A stretch of DNA of 64,000 nt from Primulina eburnea (lineage: Eukaryota > Streptophyta > Magnoliopsida > Lamiales > Gesneriaceae). Below, in pieces: positions 21,343 through 33,107 of the stretch. The DNA lies in NCBI RefSeq assembly GCF_022965805.1, contig NW_027331510.1, forward strand, positions 434,001-498,000, in the 5' to 3' direction. The position numbers and the translations under genes were made by a program. The stretch's first letter is position 1. Each line of letters opens with the position of its first letter. A model generated the notes under the pieces. The model had not been told where the DNA came from and did no database searches. It was given only the letters and a program-made list of their open reading frames with translations.

Positions 21343-22373
21343 TCATGATAAATCAATCAAACCAAGCATATTACGAAAATAAGAGAATTTAGCTTCGGGT
21401 ATTGGTTTTGTGAAAATGTCGGCTGTTTTTTGATCAGTATGAACATATTCAAGCCGTATTTCTTTCTTCATGACATGTTCTCGGATGAAATGGTGTCTGA
21501 TATCGATATGCTTTGTTCGAGAGAGCATGACAGGGTTGTATGTTATGGCAATAACGCTTGTGTTGTCGCAGAAAATGGGAGATTCAGCAGCTTGGATTCC
21601 ATAGTCTTTTAATTGTTGCTGTATCCATAGCATCTGAGCACAACAACTTCCGGCTGCTACGTATTCTGCTTCAGCAGTTGATGTAGCAATTGACGTTTGT
21701 TTTTTGCTATCCCGTGAAACAAGTCTTTCACCTAAGAATTGGCATGAACCACTTGTGCTTTTTCGATCGATTTTGCATCCAGAATAATCTGCATCTGAGT
21801 AACTTACAAGACTAAAACTTGAGTCTTTGGGATACCAAAGACCCACATTTGCAGTTCCCTCTAAATATTTGAGTATGCGTTTACATGCAGTAAATGAGAT
21901 TGCATGGGTTTAGCTTGAAACCGTGCACATAAACATACGGCAAACATAATGTCAGGTCGACTTGCGGTTAGGTATAGTAAGGACCCAATTAGTCCTCTGT
22001 ACATTTTTTCATCAACTGAAATCCCCCCTTCATCTTTATCTAATTTGACTGATGAACTCATTGGAGTGCTGGCTTGAGAGCAATTTTCCATGTCAAATTT
22101 CTTTAACATGTCTCGTGTATATTTGGCTTGATTAATGAAGATACCATTTTCAGACTGTTTGACTTGCAGCCCTAAAAAGTAGTTCAATTCGCCCATCATA
22201 CTCATTTCAAATTGTTCATGCATCATCTTAGAAAATCTTCCACATAACTTGGGGTTAGTTGATCCAAAGATAATATCGTTCACATAAATTTGGACAAAAT
22301 GAGAATGATCTTTTTTGGAGAATTTAAATAGAGTTTTATAAATTGTACCAATAGTGAATCCATGCTGAAGCAA
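21343..22373 (-). pseudogene. SIRE-like copia RT end and RNase H, broken
   Basis: Second half of reverse transcriptase (22373-21861) and RNase H (21846-21343) in two different frames, so at least two frameshifts separate them from upstream pol. The active site reads YVNDI where copia RT has Y-V-D-D, so the second... catalytic pair is altered (first D replaced by N). The RNase H part shows SDADYSGCKIDRKSTSG, AEAEYVAA and the late TKHIDIRHHF motif. The element cannot reverse transcribe by its own enzyme. Confidence 0.9.
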
Positions 22374-22381
22374 AAATTTGG

Positions 22382-24526
22382 TTAGTGTGTCATAACATGC
22401 TCTCGGAGCTTGCTTGAGTCCATATAGAGCTTTATCAAGTTTGTAAACGTGATCAGGAAAGGCATGATTAACAAAACGGGTGGTTGTTCTACATAGACTT
22501 CCTCATTTAATAAACCATTCAGAAAAGCAGATTTAACATCCATTTGATATACTTTGAAGTCCTTAAATGCTGTAAAAGCTAAAAATATTCTAATGGCTTC
22601 TAATCTGGCAACATGGGCAAAAGATTCATCAAAGTCTATTCTTTCTTCCTGTCTATATCCCTGAGCTACTAGACGAGCCTTATTTCTTATGATTAAACCA
22701 CTTTCATCCATTTTGTTTATGTAAAGCCATCTAGTTCCAATTATGTGAGCATTATTAGGTCGAGATACTAAGTGCCATACTTTGCTCCTTTCAAACTGAT
22801 TAAGTTCTTCTTGCATAGCCTCTATCCAGTTTGTGTCTAGCAAAGCATCATCAATTTTCTTGGGTTCTATTTGAAAAACAAAAGCAGCCTGCATAAATTC
22901 ATTTATCATCTGATTTCTAGTTCTAAGAGGAGCAGTAGGGTTACCAATTACCAGTTTGAGTGGGTGATCTATGTTCCACCAGAGACAAGGTCCATTTGGA
23001 TTTGGCTCGATTGGTTGATTGATGTCATTTTCTTGTTCTGGTGCATCTTCTTCTGTTTGAATGTTCTGCGGTTGATAATTGTTCTCTGGTTCATATGTTT
23101 GCTGATTTTGATCTTGACCGGTTGGGTTTTCTTTGGAGATGATTTCACCTGTTCTTCTTAGGTCTATCTCATCATCATTGCTAGCTTCAAGGTTGGCAGC
23201 TTCAAAATTATTTATCAGATCATGCATGTTACTGTTACTATTGTCATGACATATAGATGATTCATCGAACACAATATGTATGGATTCTTCGACAGTAAGA
23301 GTTTTTTGATTATACACTCTGTATGCTTTACTTACTGCTGAGTATCCCAGAAAGATGCCTTCATCAGCTTTTACATCAAATGCAGTGAGATGCATTTTCT
23401 CATTTATATGAATAAAACACTTACAGCCAAATATGCGAAAGTACCCCACTTCTAGCAATTTGCCGGTCCATACTTCATATGGAGTATTTTCATGATTTTT
23501 GTTTATCATAGACCGATTCTGAGTGTAACAAGCTGTGTTGATGGCTTCAGCCCAAAATCGTTGTGAGATACCAGATTCAGCCAGCATGGTTCGAGCTGCT
23601 TCCTTCAGAGTGCGGTTCCTTCTTTCTGCTACTCCATTTTGTTGTGGCGATCTTGCAGCTGATAATTCGTGTTTAATGCCATGATCTTCAAGGTAAGATG
23701 ACAGGTATTTGTTCAGAAATTCGGTTCCTCTGTCACTCTTTATTCTGTCAACTTCTTCCCTTTTCTCATTTTGAAGCCTCTTGAGCAGCTTGATTAGTTG
23801 ATCGGCAGTTTGATCTTTGGAACTTAGGAATAATACCCTTGTGAATCTGTAGAAGTCATCGATGACTACAAGAGTGTATTTCTTTTCCCCTAAGCTTATT
23901 ACCTGAATAGGTCCAAACAGGTCCATATGAAGAAGTTCCAAGCATCTTGCTGAAGAATTTCTTCCCTTGCTTTTGAAAGTTGATCGAACTTGTTTTCCTA
24001 GCTGACAAGCATTGCATACTTTATCTTTGGCAAAATCAGCGTTAGGCAGTCCAGATACCATCTTAAGCTTACTAATAGTGGCAATAAATTTGAAATTTAG
24101 ATGATTGAGCCTCTTATGCCACAGCCAATTCTTATTACCATTTAGAGCAACGAAGCAAGTAGATGAATTGAATCGTTCATCATTCCATTCTACTCTATAG
24201 GTATTTTGACTTTGGTAACCGGTAAGCACAATGGTGCCTACATTAGTTTTAACCATGCATTTGTCTTTATGAAATTCAACCGTATACCCATTGTCGCACA
24301 GTTGACTTATCCTGATCAGGTTATAACATAGATTTTCTACTAGGAGTACATCTTTAATGATGATTTTGCCATGAATAATCTTACCCTTACCTATGGCTTT
24401 ACTTTTAGCGTTGTCACCGAAAGTGATTGTTGGCCCCTTGAAATTTACAACTTCTGATAAGAGATTTTTGTTTCCTGACATATGTCTTGAGCATCCGCTG
24501 TCTAAAAACCATGTTGATTCTTCCAA
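22382..24526 (-). pseudogene. SIRE-like copia protease, integrase and RT start
   Basis: 714 codons. Order: protease [16 protein letters not shown]-pre-integrase zinc region ([16 protein letters not shown]); integrase core with D in HMDLFGP, D in KSDRGTEF and E in NGVAERRNR; then RT start ([38 protein letters not shown]). It is in frame with the gag region upstream but separated by stops. It ends by frameshift near 22480, inside RT. The NQFER segment is typical of SIRE-type pol. Confidence 0.92.
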
Positions 24527-24577
24527 GTTTTTCTTCTTTAGTTCCTGAAAATTTAAGATAAGAAATTGGTACCCTTT

Positions 24578-26551
24578 CTATTTGGGTCCTGAGTTAATTA
24601 GACCCTTAGGAATCCACACTTGAATTATCCTTGTGGATTTTTTGTGATGTGTTCCAGGGTAACCGTGAATGGATAAATAATTTGATGGTGAATGCAATAT
24701 ATGTTGTTTGGACTTTTGGTTATTGTCATTCAATCTATACCTCTTTTGAACTGGTCGGCAATTGTAGTAATTTTTGGATCTGGTTCTTGAGTGATATCCA
24801 GTTGAGCCATCATAACCGATTGAGTTTGGCCTTAGTTTGCGCCAATATGGTATGGATTTATCACTGTGAACGTAACTCAAACCACGTCTCCTTCCATTAT
24901 TCTCAAGATTCATATTTTGAATACCTTGAACTTCAGGTTTATCATGTTCATATACCGAGCTAGATCTGAAAAATTTAATTGATCTTAAACTGTCTTTTTC
25001 TAGAAACGGTTGAGTTAAAGCTTCTGAGGTGCGGCAATCATTGATGTTGTAACCAAGTCCAGTTCTGTCTCCAACTGGTTTTTGCATCTCATGTATCCTA
25101 TTAAGAGAAGCAGAGGACTTGTTCCAAGTATTGACAATATTTATCAACCGTTTGTTTTCTTTTAGTGTAGCATGGAACAATCTTCGTAAATCATCATTCT
25201 CAGCCGCTAGCAGACTTAACTTAACTTTCAAACTGTCAACCTCTTTGTGCTGCGAACAGTCAGAGAGAGTTAACTTGTTTTTTAAGTCTTGTTTTTCTGC
25301 TTTAGCTTCATTGAATCTCATAGATAGTCTTTTGAACTCATTTACCATGTCATGTAGTGCTGTAACAAGATCTTCTCGTGTTAATTCTTTAGAGTTAAAG
25401 TCAAATACCATTTCATCTGTGGATTCTTGATCTTCTTTGGCCATGAGACACTCCACAGTCTCGTCTTCGCTTTCACTTGAAGATGCCTCAGAAGAGGATT
25501 TTTCTTACTCGGTTTCCGCCCATTTACCTTTGTCTTCTTCTGCGATCAGAACTCGCTGATTCTTTTTCTTGATGAATTTCTTGTTGTCTTTGAACCGTCT
25601 TCTATTTTCTTGCTTCTTTTCATCATTCTTTGGCCTGTTGCATTCTGCAATAAAGTGTCCCTTTTTTCCATAGTTAAAACAACCTTGACCATCCTCAGTA
25701 TGGTCCTTTTTAAAATATGGTTTATTATTTTGAGATTGATTTTTGCGCATGAACTTGCTGAATTTCTTAACAAAAAGAGACATGGCTTCATTGCTTAGTT
25801 GCTCAGTCGATTTCTTACTTGTGGACTCTTCGACCGGAAGAGTCATTGTAGCAGCTGCCAAAGCCTTGGTTGGTTGAGTTGCGGATGGCTCTTCTTCAGT
25901 TCGTATTCCAAGCTCAAATTCGTATGCTTTAAGATCAGCAAACAGATCATGGAGTTCCAGTTTGTTCAGATCTTTGGATTCGCGCATTGCTATAGTCTTT
26001 ACATCCCATTCTCTGGGAAGGGCTTGCATAACCTTCAACGCGATTTCTCTGTTGGAGTACTCTTTTCCAAGTGAGATGAGCTCGATGATAATGCTGTTAA
26101 ACCGTTCATCAAATTCTGCAAGAGTTTCTCCTAGCTTCATCTTTGCATTATCGAATTTTTGAATAGCCACGGTCAATTTGTTTTCTTTGGTTTGATCATT
26201 GCCTTCGCATAGTTGAGTAATTTTTTCCCATATCTCCTTTGCAGTGGTACAGGTCTTGATTTTGGCAAATATGTTCTTATCCAGAGTCTTATAGAGAATG
26301 TCTTTTGCAACGTTGTCCAGGTTTGCTTTCTTTTTATCCTCAGCTGTCCATTCAGATCTATGTTTTTCTATCATTTGAGGAGCACCTTCAGTTGTCCCCA
26401 CAGCTGTGTTTACTTTCATGATCTTCATTGGTCCATCGGTAATTACGAACCACATATCGTCATCCTGTGCTGCTAGATGTGCCTGCATGCGAATTTTCCA
26501 ATCATCATAGTCTTCCTTGGAGAACATAGGAATTTTGTTGAAAGATGCCAT
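24578..26551 (-). pseudogene. SIRE-like copia gag and spacer region
   Basis: Gag starts at ATG 26551 with the copia gag signature (FSKEDYDDWKIRMQAHLAAQ) and KIWEKITQLCEGN. The zinc knuckle reads CFNYGKKGHFIAEC: the second cysteine is a tyrosine, so zinc binding is probably lost. A TAA at 25505-25507 interrupts the frame. A further 292 codons (25456-24578) form a coiled, charged spacer (LHDMVNEFKRLSMRF). Everything from 26551 to about 22480 is one frame with nonsense codons, as expected for a fused gag-pol. Confidence 0.88.
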
Positions 26552-26586
26552 GATTATTTGAATAATGTCAGTTTTTAGAAAAAACC

Positions 26587-26600
26587 CCGCTTTGATACCA
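26587..26600 (-). other. SIRE-like copia primer binding site
   Basis: Minus strand reads TGGTATCAAAGCGG, two bases from the LTR. Complementary to initiator tRNA-Met with one or two mismatches. Confidence 0.85.
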
Positions 26601-26602
26601 CT

Positions 26603-27217
26603 TGATAGGATCGGGAAAGAGTTTAGAGGGGGGATGAATGAACTCTTTCAAAATCTTATTTGTTTTTTGAATTTTTTCTATCAACCGTTTTTAGGCGGTT
26701 GGAAATTATTTTCTCTAACGGTTGAAAACTTGAACTACTGATTGTGCGGAAAACAGTTTAGAGTATTTCAATGACCAATAAAATCAATAACACCTTCAAC
26801 AATGATAAATGACTGAGAAATATTAAAGTATGCTAGAGATAGATGACCCAGGATTTTATGGATGTTCGGAGATTGAATACTCCTACGTCACCCCTTCTTC
26901 CTTTGTTAGGAAGGATTCAATTAAAAGACTTTGACTTTACAAAATGTTTGTAACAGTCCGATCCAACCAAGACTTATCACACTGCCTGCATTGGAACTCT
27001 TAGTGATCACTTTACACTTCTGGATATTAAGAACACTCAGTTCTCCAGACACCACAAATTTTAATCAAGTAACCACAAGGTTACTGATATGAAACCGTAG
27101 TTTGTTTGAGTAGCACGAAAAGATCCTTGAATGATCAAATGTGTTTCTGTTGAACGGCGTGCAGAGAGAGAGCGAAGATGACTATTGACTATAATTGCGC
27201 TCTGAGATATTTGAAGG
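26603..27217 (-). repeat. SIRE-like copia right LTR, first part
   Basis: Its 5' LTR in element orientation. Cut by Athila-1 at 27218. GAAGG at 27213-27217 is the TSD of Athila-1. Confidence 0.93.
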
Positions 27218-28629
27218 TGATAGGACTCGTTTTTACGTGTTTTTAGTGTTGGTTTTGAGTCGCATTCACGCATCATATTTATTTTTTTTAGTTAATTTTG
27301 CATTGTTTTAGCATTATTTAGCATTTGAATAATCTCGTGTATTCTGTGGTTATTTTGAAGGAATTGAACCAAAAAACTGGGAGAAACTTTGGCATAATAT
27401 CGAAGAGGTCTCGCTAGGGGCGGTCAAAAGTGACCGCCCCAGCGAGCATTGTGGTCTGGCCGAGATTATTTTGCGCAAGTGTTTCGCTAGGGCGGTCAAA
27501 AGTGACCGCCCCAGCGAAACCAGGGACATGCTCGAGGAAGCTTATTCGAGGACCTCTCGCTAGGGCGATCAAAATATACCGCCCTAGCGAGAAGCGAGAT
27601 TGAGAAAGATTTGTTTCCAAATTTTGAGGGACTCTATCCTACACCAAAACCTACACACGAGATCAGGCGCCGTTTTATCATACTTTATCAGACTTTTCAT
27701 CACTTTTCTTGGAGATGAGGCTAGGAACAAAGGAGATTTCGAAGACCTCGAGATTTCCACGCGTCGTGGCCGTCATCCATCGTCATATTTAGTATTTTCA
27801 TTATTCAGTATTTTATTTCTTACATTGATTGTTGGTTTTTATCATGAATTTCAGTAGCTAAACTCTAGATTTGTTGGGATTTGAGGGGATCCTACCCCGT
27901 ACTCGGTGTTTAACATTATTTCTCGACATTTTTATTAGTGATTTGTTTATGCTATTGTTCTTTCTTGTTTCAATCGAAGCCTAGCTAACTTCCTTTGATT
28001 ATTTCATGTTGTTAATGATTTCGATAGAATAATTAACAATACGATCAAATAGTATAAACCACGGATTTACAATTTTAGTAGATATACGGAATTGGGTACG
28101 TGTCGATAGTGATAGTTCACCCGGATGAAAGCTAGTGGATTCCTTAGAATATAATGCAATCTTGAATTGTTAAATACTTGAGGACACTTGAGTACTGAAT
28201 GTTTTTTATTAGTATTAATATAGCTCGACAGAGTATATTAATTAGTCTAGGGAATTCCGTCGAATGCACGAGTAAAAGTCGAGTGTAATTATTTAAACAC
28301 GAGTGGTAGGTGAACTGATAATTCCCAAAAAATTCATTTCTCATCTGATTTAATCCAAATTAATCATTGCGTTCTTGAATACGTTTTCTTTGCAATTCAA
28401 TTATTTTAGTTGTTTAATCGACATTAGTTTAATCATCAACTCAACTTTATCGTTGCTAAAGAAATTTTACTTGAAAATAAAAATAGTGTAACGCAGTCCT
28501 TGTGGATCGATACTCGTATTCACTTACGTTTATTATAACTTGACTATCGTGCACTTGCGATATTTAAATCGAGCTTTCAATTATAAAATAAATTTTGGGA
28601 CTATTCACTGTGCAAGTTTTGCTCGATCA
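27218..28629 (+). repeat. Athila-1 5' LTR
   Basis: 1412 bp, TG to CA. It contains the triple hairpin at 27410-27592. Closely similar LTRs start at 46472 and 61192. Confidence 0.93.
27410..27592. other. Triple GC-rich hairpin in Athila-1 5' LTR
   Basis: Three inverted repeats: 27410-27446, 27481-27520 and 27555-27592, about 72 nt apart. The middle one has 18-nt arms, GTTTCGCTAGGGCGGTCA and TGACCGCCCCAGCGAAAC, around an AAAG loop with one mismatch. The outer ones use CTCGCT/AGCGAG ends, so the arms change together. Also at 46664-46846 and about 61384-61564. Confidence 0.88.
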
Positions 28630-28635
28630 AGTTTT

Positions 28636-28653
28636 TGGCGCCGTTGCGGGGGA
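28636..28653 (+). other. Athila-1 primer binding site (tRNA-Asp)
   Basis: TGGCGCCGTTGCGGGGGA, one base different from the TGGCGCCGTTGCCGGGGA of Athila-2. Matches the 3' end of plant tRNA-Asp. Confidence 0.85.
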
Positions 28654-28755
28654 CTGTTGATTCACAATTTTTTATTTTTCATTTAAATTCTTTAGTATTA
28701 TTTATTTTATTGTTATTTGATACTCTCATTGTGGTGCAGATTTTTCTTGTGGTGC

Positions 28756-30490
28756 ATGTGAAGATCACTCGAGTGTAAGCTTGAGCCTTTTGACCCCGAG
28801 ATCGAACGTACAGCTAGACGTCAACTACAGCAGCAAAGAGCGAAGGAAAGAATGGAAGGCGATCAACAAAGAGAGGAGCCAAGGCGTATACCGATGTTGG
28901 ATTATGCACAGCCATCTCTTGATGGAGCACGTCCAAGCATCGTAAGACCAGTCATCCGAGTTAATCAGTTTGAGATCAAGCCAGCTATCATTCAGATGAT
29001 TCAGAACACTGTCCAATTTGGGGGAAGTTCACTTGACGACCCTAATTCTCATATAGCTGACTTTCTTTAAATTTGTGATACTTTTAAGTTTAATGACGTG
29101 TCTGATGATGTTGTTCGTTTGCGTTTATTTCCATTTTCACTGAGAGATAAAGCTAAGTCGTGGTTAAACTGTTTGCCTGTAGGGTCTATTACTACATGGG
29201 AGGATATGACAAAAGCATTCCTGATCAAGTACTTTCCTCCGTCGAAGACTATGAAGCTTAGAGCCGACATTACTTCTTTTGCTCAATATGAGCAAGAGTC
29301 ACTTTACGAGGCATGGGAGCGCTACAAGGACTTGTTGAGGAGATGTCCACACCATGAGCTGCCTCTTGGGTTAGTTGTTCAAACTTTCTACTACGGTCTG
29401 ATTACTCCTAACCGTACTATGATTGATGTTGCTGCATGTGGTAACTTACTGAGAAAAACTGCTGAGAAAGGATATGAATTATTTAAGGAAATGGCTGCTA
29501 GTAGCTATCATCCTCAGTCTGATAGGCAGAGACGATGTGCTGGAGTTAATCAAGTTAATGATTTGTCGGCGGTTTCAGCACAGTTAGAGGCTTTGAATAG
29601 AAAGATTGATGGGATGAGCATGAGTGGGTCGGCTATGCGTCTGCAAGAAATTTTCTGTGATAAGTGTGGGGGTGAGCATGACGTGCAGGATTGCCAAGAT
29701 GGCAATCCATTCTATGTGCCTGAGGGAGCACCGGTAAAACAAGTGGGATTCCAGAACCATCCTAGAAATGACCCTTATTCGAACACATATAATCCGGGAT
29801 GGAGGAATCACCCAAACTTTTCATGGGGAGGTCAAAAAAATCAAAATTGCCAACAAAGAGGTCCACCATATGGGATGCACCAAGGATTCAAGCCAGAACC
29901 GCCTCGGGAGGAGAAGTCCAATTTAGAGCAAATGATGACTAAATTTATTTCTGCAACAGAGACGAGATTTCAGAACCAAGATGCATCCATAAAGGGGTTA
30001 GAGAATCAAATCGGACAATTGGCTAAGTTGATTTCTAATAGGGAGCAAGGAGCTTTGCCAAGCAACACGGAAGTTAACCCAAGAGAACATGTGAAGGCTG
30101 TGGAATTGCATAGTGGAAAAGCACTCGAGTCTAATGAGGAAAAGACCAAGCACAGTGAGGATGAGGTGGAAACTCGAGGAGGTAAGTCTTCTAACTCTAC
30201 ATCTACACCTATTGCACAAAATAAAATTGTCATCCCTCCATCTTTTCCTGCAGCAATGAAGAAAGCTAAATTAGATGCACAATTTGGTAAATTTCTTGAG
30301 ATATTTAAAAAATTGCATATTAACATTCCTTTTACTGATGTTTTATTGAATATGCCAAGTTATGCAAAAATTTTGAAAGATATCTTAGCGAATAAGCGGA
30401 ATCTAGAAGATCATATGATTGTGAATTTGACTGAGAATTGCTCCGCTTTAGTTCAAAACAAGATGTCTCCTAAGCAAAAAATCCAGGGAG
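28756..30490 (+). pseudogene. Athila-1 gag, broken
   Basis: The start ATG at 28756 is followed directly by TGA, where the sister copy at 62727 has CGA. A second stop, TAA at 29068-29070, replaces GAA of the sister copy. Otherwise the Athila gag reads well: [47 protein letters not shown], and a zinc knuckle CDKCGGEHDVQDC near 29657-29695. A long linker (LEQMMTKFISATETRFQNQ) and KAVELHSGK follow. A frameshift lies near 30485, just before protease. Confidence 0.88.
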
Positions 30491-33107
30491 TTTCTCTATA
30501 CCTTGCATTATTGGTGACATTAATTTTCATAAAGCTCTATGTGATCTTGGTGCGAGTATTAATCTGATGCCTTTTTCTGTGTTTGGGAGACTGGGATTAG
30601 GTGAACCCAAGCCAACTAAGATGTCGTTGCAGCTGGCTGACAGATCTGTCAAGTATCCACGTGGGATTATCGAAGATGTTTTGGTGAAAGTGGATAAGTT
30701 CATTTTTCCTGCAGATTTTGTGATACTGGACATGGAGGAAGATTTAGAGATGCCTTTAATCCTAGGGAGACCGTTTCTGGCTACAGGGAAAGCGCTAATT
30801 GATGTTGAAGAGGGGAAGTTGAGACTGAGAGTTGGAGAAGAAGAAATTATTTTTGATGTCTTTAATACTCTCAAGCACACAATGCAAAATGATAGTTGTT
30901 TTCGTATTGATGTCTTGGATTCTCTCGTTTGTGATTTTATGCAGGATGGATTGAAAGAACCATTGGAGGCCACTCTCACTACTGAAAAGCAGGAGGACGA
31001 GCTAGACGAGAAAAAGATGGAGATGGTAGCTCACTTGAATGCCATTCCACCTTAGAGAAAGCAAGTGAGGCTTAGACTAGAGGAATTGGGAGATAGAAAA
31101 GATTTGATGCCTCAAAAGTCAAGCCTAGAGGAGACACCTACTTTGGAGCTCAAACCACTACCTCCACATCTCAAGTACGTATATTTAGGAGAAGATAATA
31201 AATTGCCTGTTATTATTTCCTCTTCTTTGATAGATGATATGGAGAGTAAGCTCTTGAGAGTCCTTAAGAAGCATAAAGGAGCATTCGCCTGGAAGGTTTC
31301 GGACATAAAAGGGATAAGTCCTTAGATCTGCATGCATAAAATTCTGATGGAAGATAAATACTCACCTCTAGCACAACCACAAAGGAGACTCAATCCAAAG
31401 ATGCAAGAGGTAGTAAAAGCTTAAACAATTAAACTTCTGGATGCAGGTGTTATCTATCCTATCTCTGATAGTGCGTGGGTAAGTCCTGTACAATGTGTGC
31501 CTAAAAAGGGTGGGATTACTGTTATTACTAATGAAAAAAATGAGTTGATTCCCACTAGAATTGTTACGGGTTGACGTGTGTGCATAGATTATAGGAAATT
31601 GAATGATGCAACCCGTACAGATCACTTTCCCTTGCCATTTATCGATCAAATGATTGAACGATTAACAGGTCATGAATTTTATTGCTTTTTAGATGGATAT
31701 TCAGGATACAATCAAATCACAATTGCACCTGAGGACCAAGAGAAAACTACTTTCACTTGCCCTAATGGTACTTTTGCGTTTAGGCGTATGCCCTTTGGTT
31801 TATGCAATGCACCTGCAACATTTCAAAGATGCATGACCGCTATCTTTCATGACATGACTGAAAATGTCCTTGAAATTTTTATGGATGACTTCTCTATTTT
31901 TGGCTCCTCATTTAATGAATGTTTAGAGAATTTGAACTTGGTGTTAGTTAGATGTGAGGAGAGCAATTTGGTGTTGAATTGGGAGAAGTGTCATTTTATG
32001 GTTCAAGAGAGGATTGTGTTAGGACACAAGGTATCAGAGAATGGAATTGAGGTCGACAAAGCCAAGATGGAAGTAATCAAAAACTTACCCCCACCTTCAT
32101 CAATAAAAGGAGTTAGAAGTTTCCTAGGGCATGCTGGTTTTTATAGGCGTTTCATTAAAGATTTTTCCAAAATTGCTAAACTTTTATCCTCTTTGTTGAT
32201 GAAAGATGCTGAATTTAATTTTGATTCTACTTGTCTGCATGCATTCGAGATACTCAAGGAAAACTTGGTGACAGCACCTGTTCTGACTGTCCCTGATTGG
32301 GAGTTAACGTTTGAGGTGATGTGCGATGCTAGTGATACAGCTGTGGGTGCGGTGTTGGGTCAAAGGAAGAACAAGGTATTTCATACCATCTACTATGCAA
32401 GTAAGACTTTAAATGATGCTCAATTGAATTACGCTACTACTGAAAAGGAATTGCTTGCTATAGTATTTGCATTCGACAAATTTCATTCATACCTTGTTCT
32501 GTCTAAAGTAACTGTGTATACAGATCATTCCGCCCTGAAATACTTGCTTGCTAAGAAGGATGCGAAACCTAGGTTAATTAAGTGGATTTTATTATTGCAA
32601 GAATTTGATCTCGAGATTCGAGATAAAAAGGGTGTGGAAAATGTAGTTGCTGATCATCTGTCTAGGCTTGAGCATGTTAAAATTAAGGGCAGTGACGATG
32701 ATATAGATGACTGGTTTCCTGATGAACAATTGCTTGAGGTAAATGCGTACCCTTGGTATGCCGATTTTGCAAATTTTCTTGTCACTGGCACACCTCCACC
32801 TAATTTATTGTTTCACCAAAGAAAGAAATTCTTTTCAGACGTGAAATATTATTTTTGGGAGGAACCGTTTTTGTTTAAGATCTGTGCAGACTCCATGATA
32901 AGAAGATGTGTGGCGGAGGAGGAAACCAATCAAATTCTGAACCATTGTCATGACCGTGAGGTAGGTGGTCACTTTGGACCCATACGGACGACATCTAAGG
33001 TACTTGAATGTGGATTCTATTGGCCAACTCTTTTTAAGGATGCTCGTTTGTATGTTCTCAATTGTGATAGATGCCAACGCACAGGTAATATTTCCAACCG
33101 TCATGAG
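30491..33107 (+). pseudogene. Athila-1 protease, RT, RNase H, integrase start
   Basis: Protease D-L-G-A-S-I-N-L (about 30547), then [13 protein letters not shown]. In-frame stops fall at 31053, 31323, about 31422 and 31573. RT has [29 protein letters not shown] and active site FMDDFSIFG (about 31881). RNase H has [18 protein letters not shown] and TDHSALKYL. Integrase zinc region: [12 protein letters not shown] and CDRCQRTGN. The frame is cut at 33107 by the Tnt1-like copia insertion and continues at 42502. Confidence 0.9.

Noticed and set aside
27410..27592. Regularly spaced palindromes as a CRISPR array
   Set aside because: The units are unequal, lie in a plant LTR, occur in every LTR copy and have no unique spacers.
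29584..30326. Minus-strand ORFs opposite Athila gag
   Set aside because: Shadows of a clear plus-strand gag frame; the equivalent ORF at 63555-63782 is preserved only through gag conservation.
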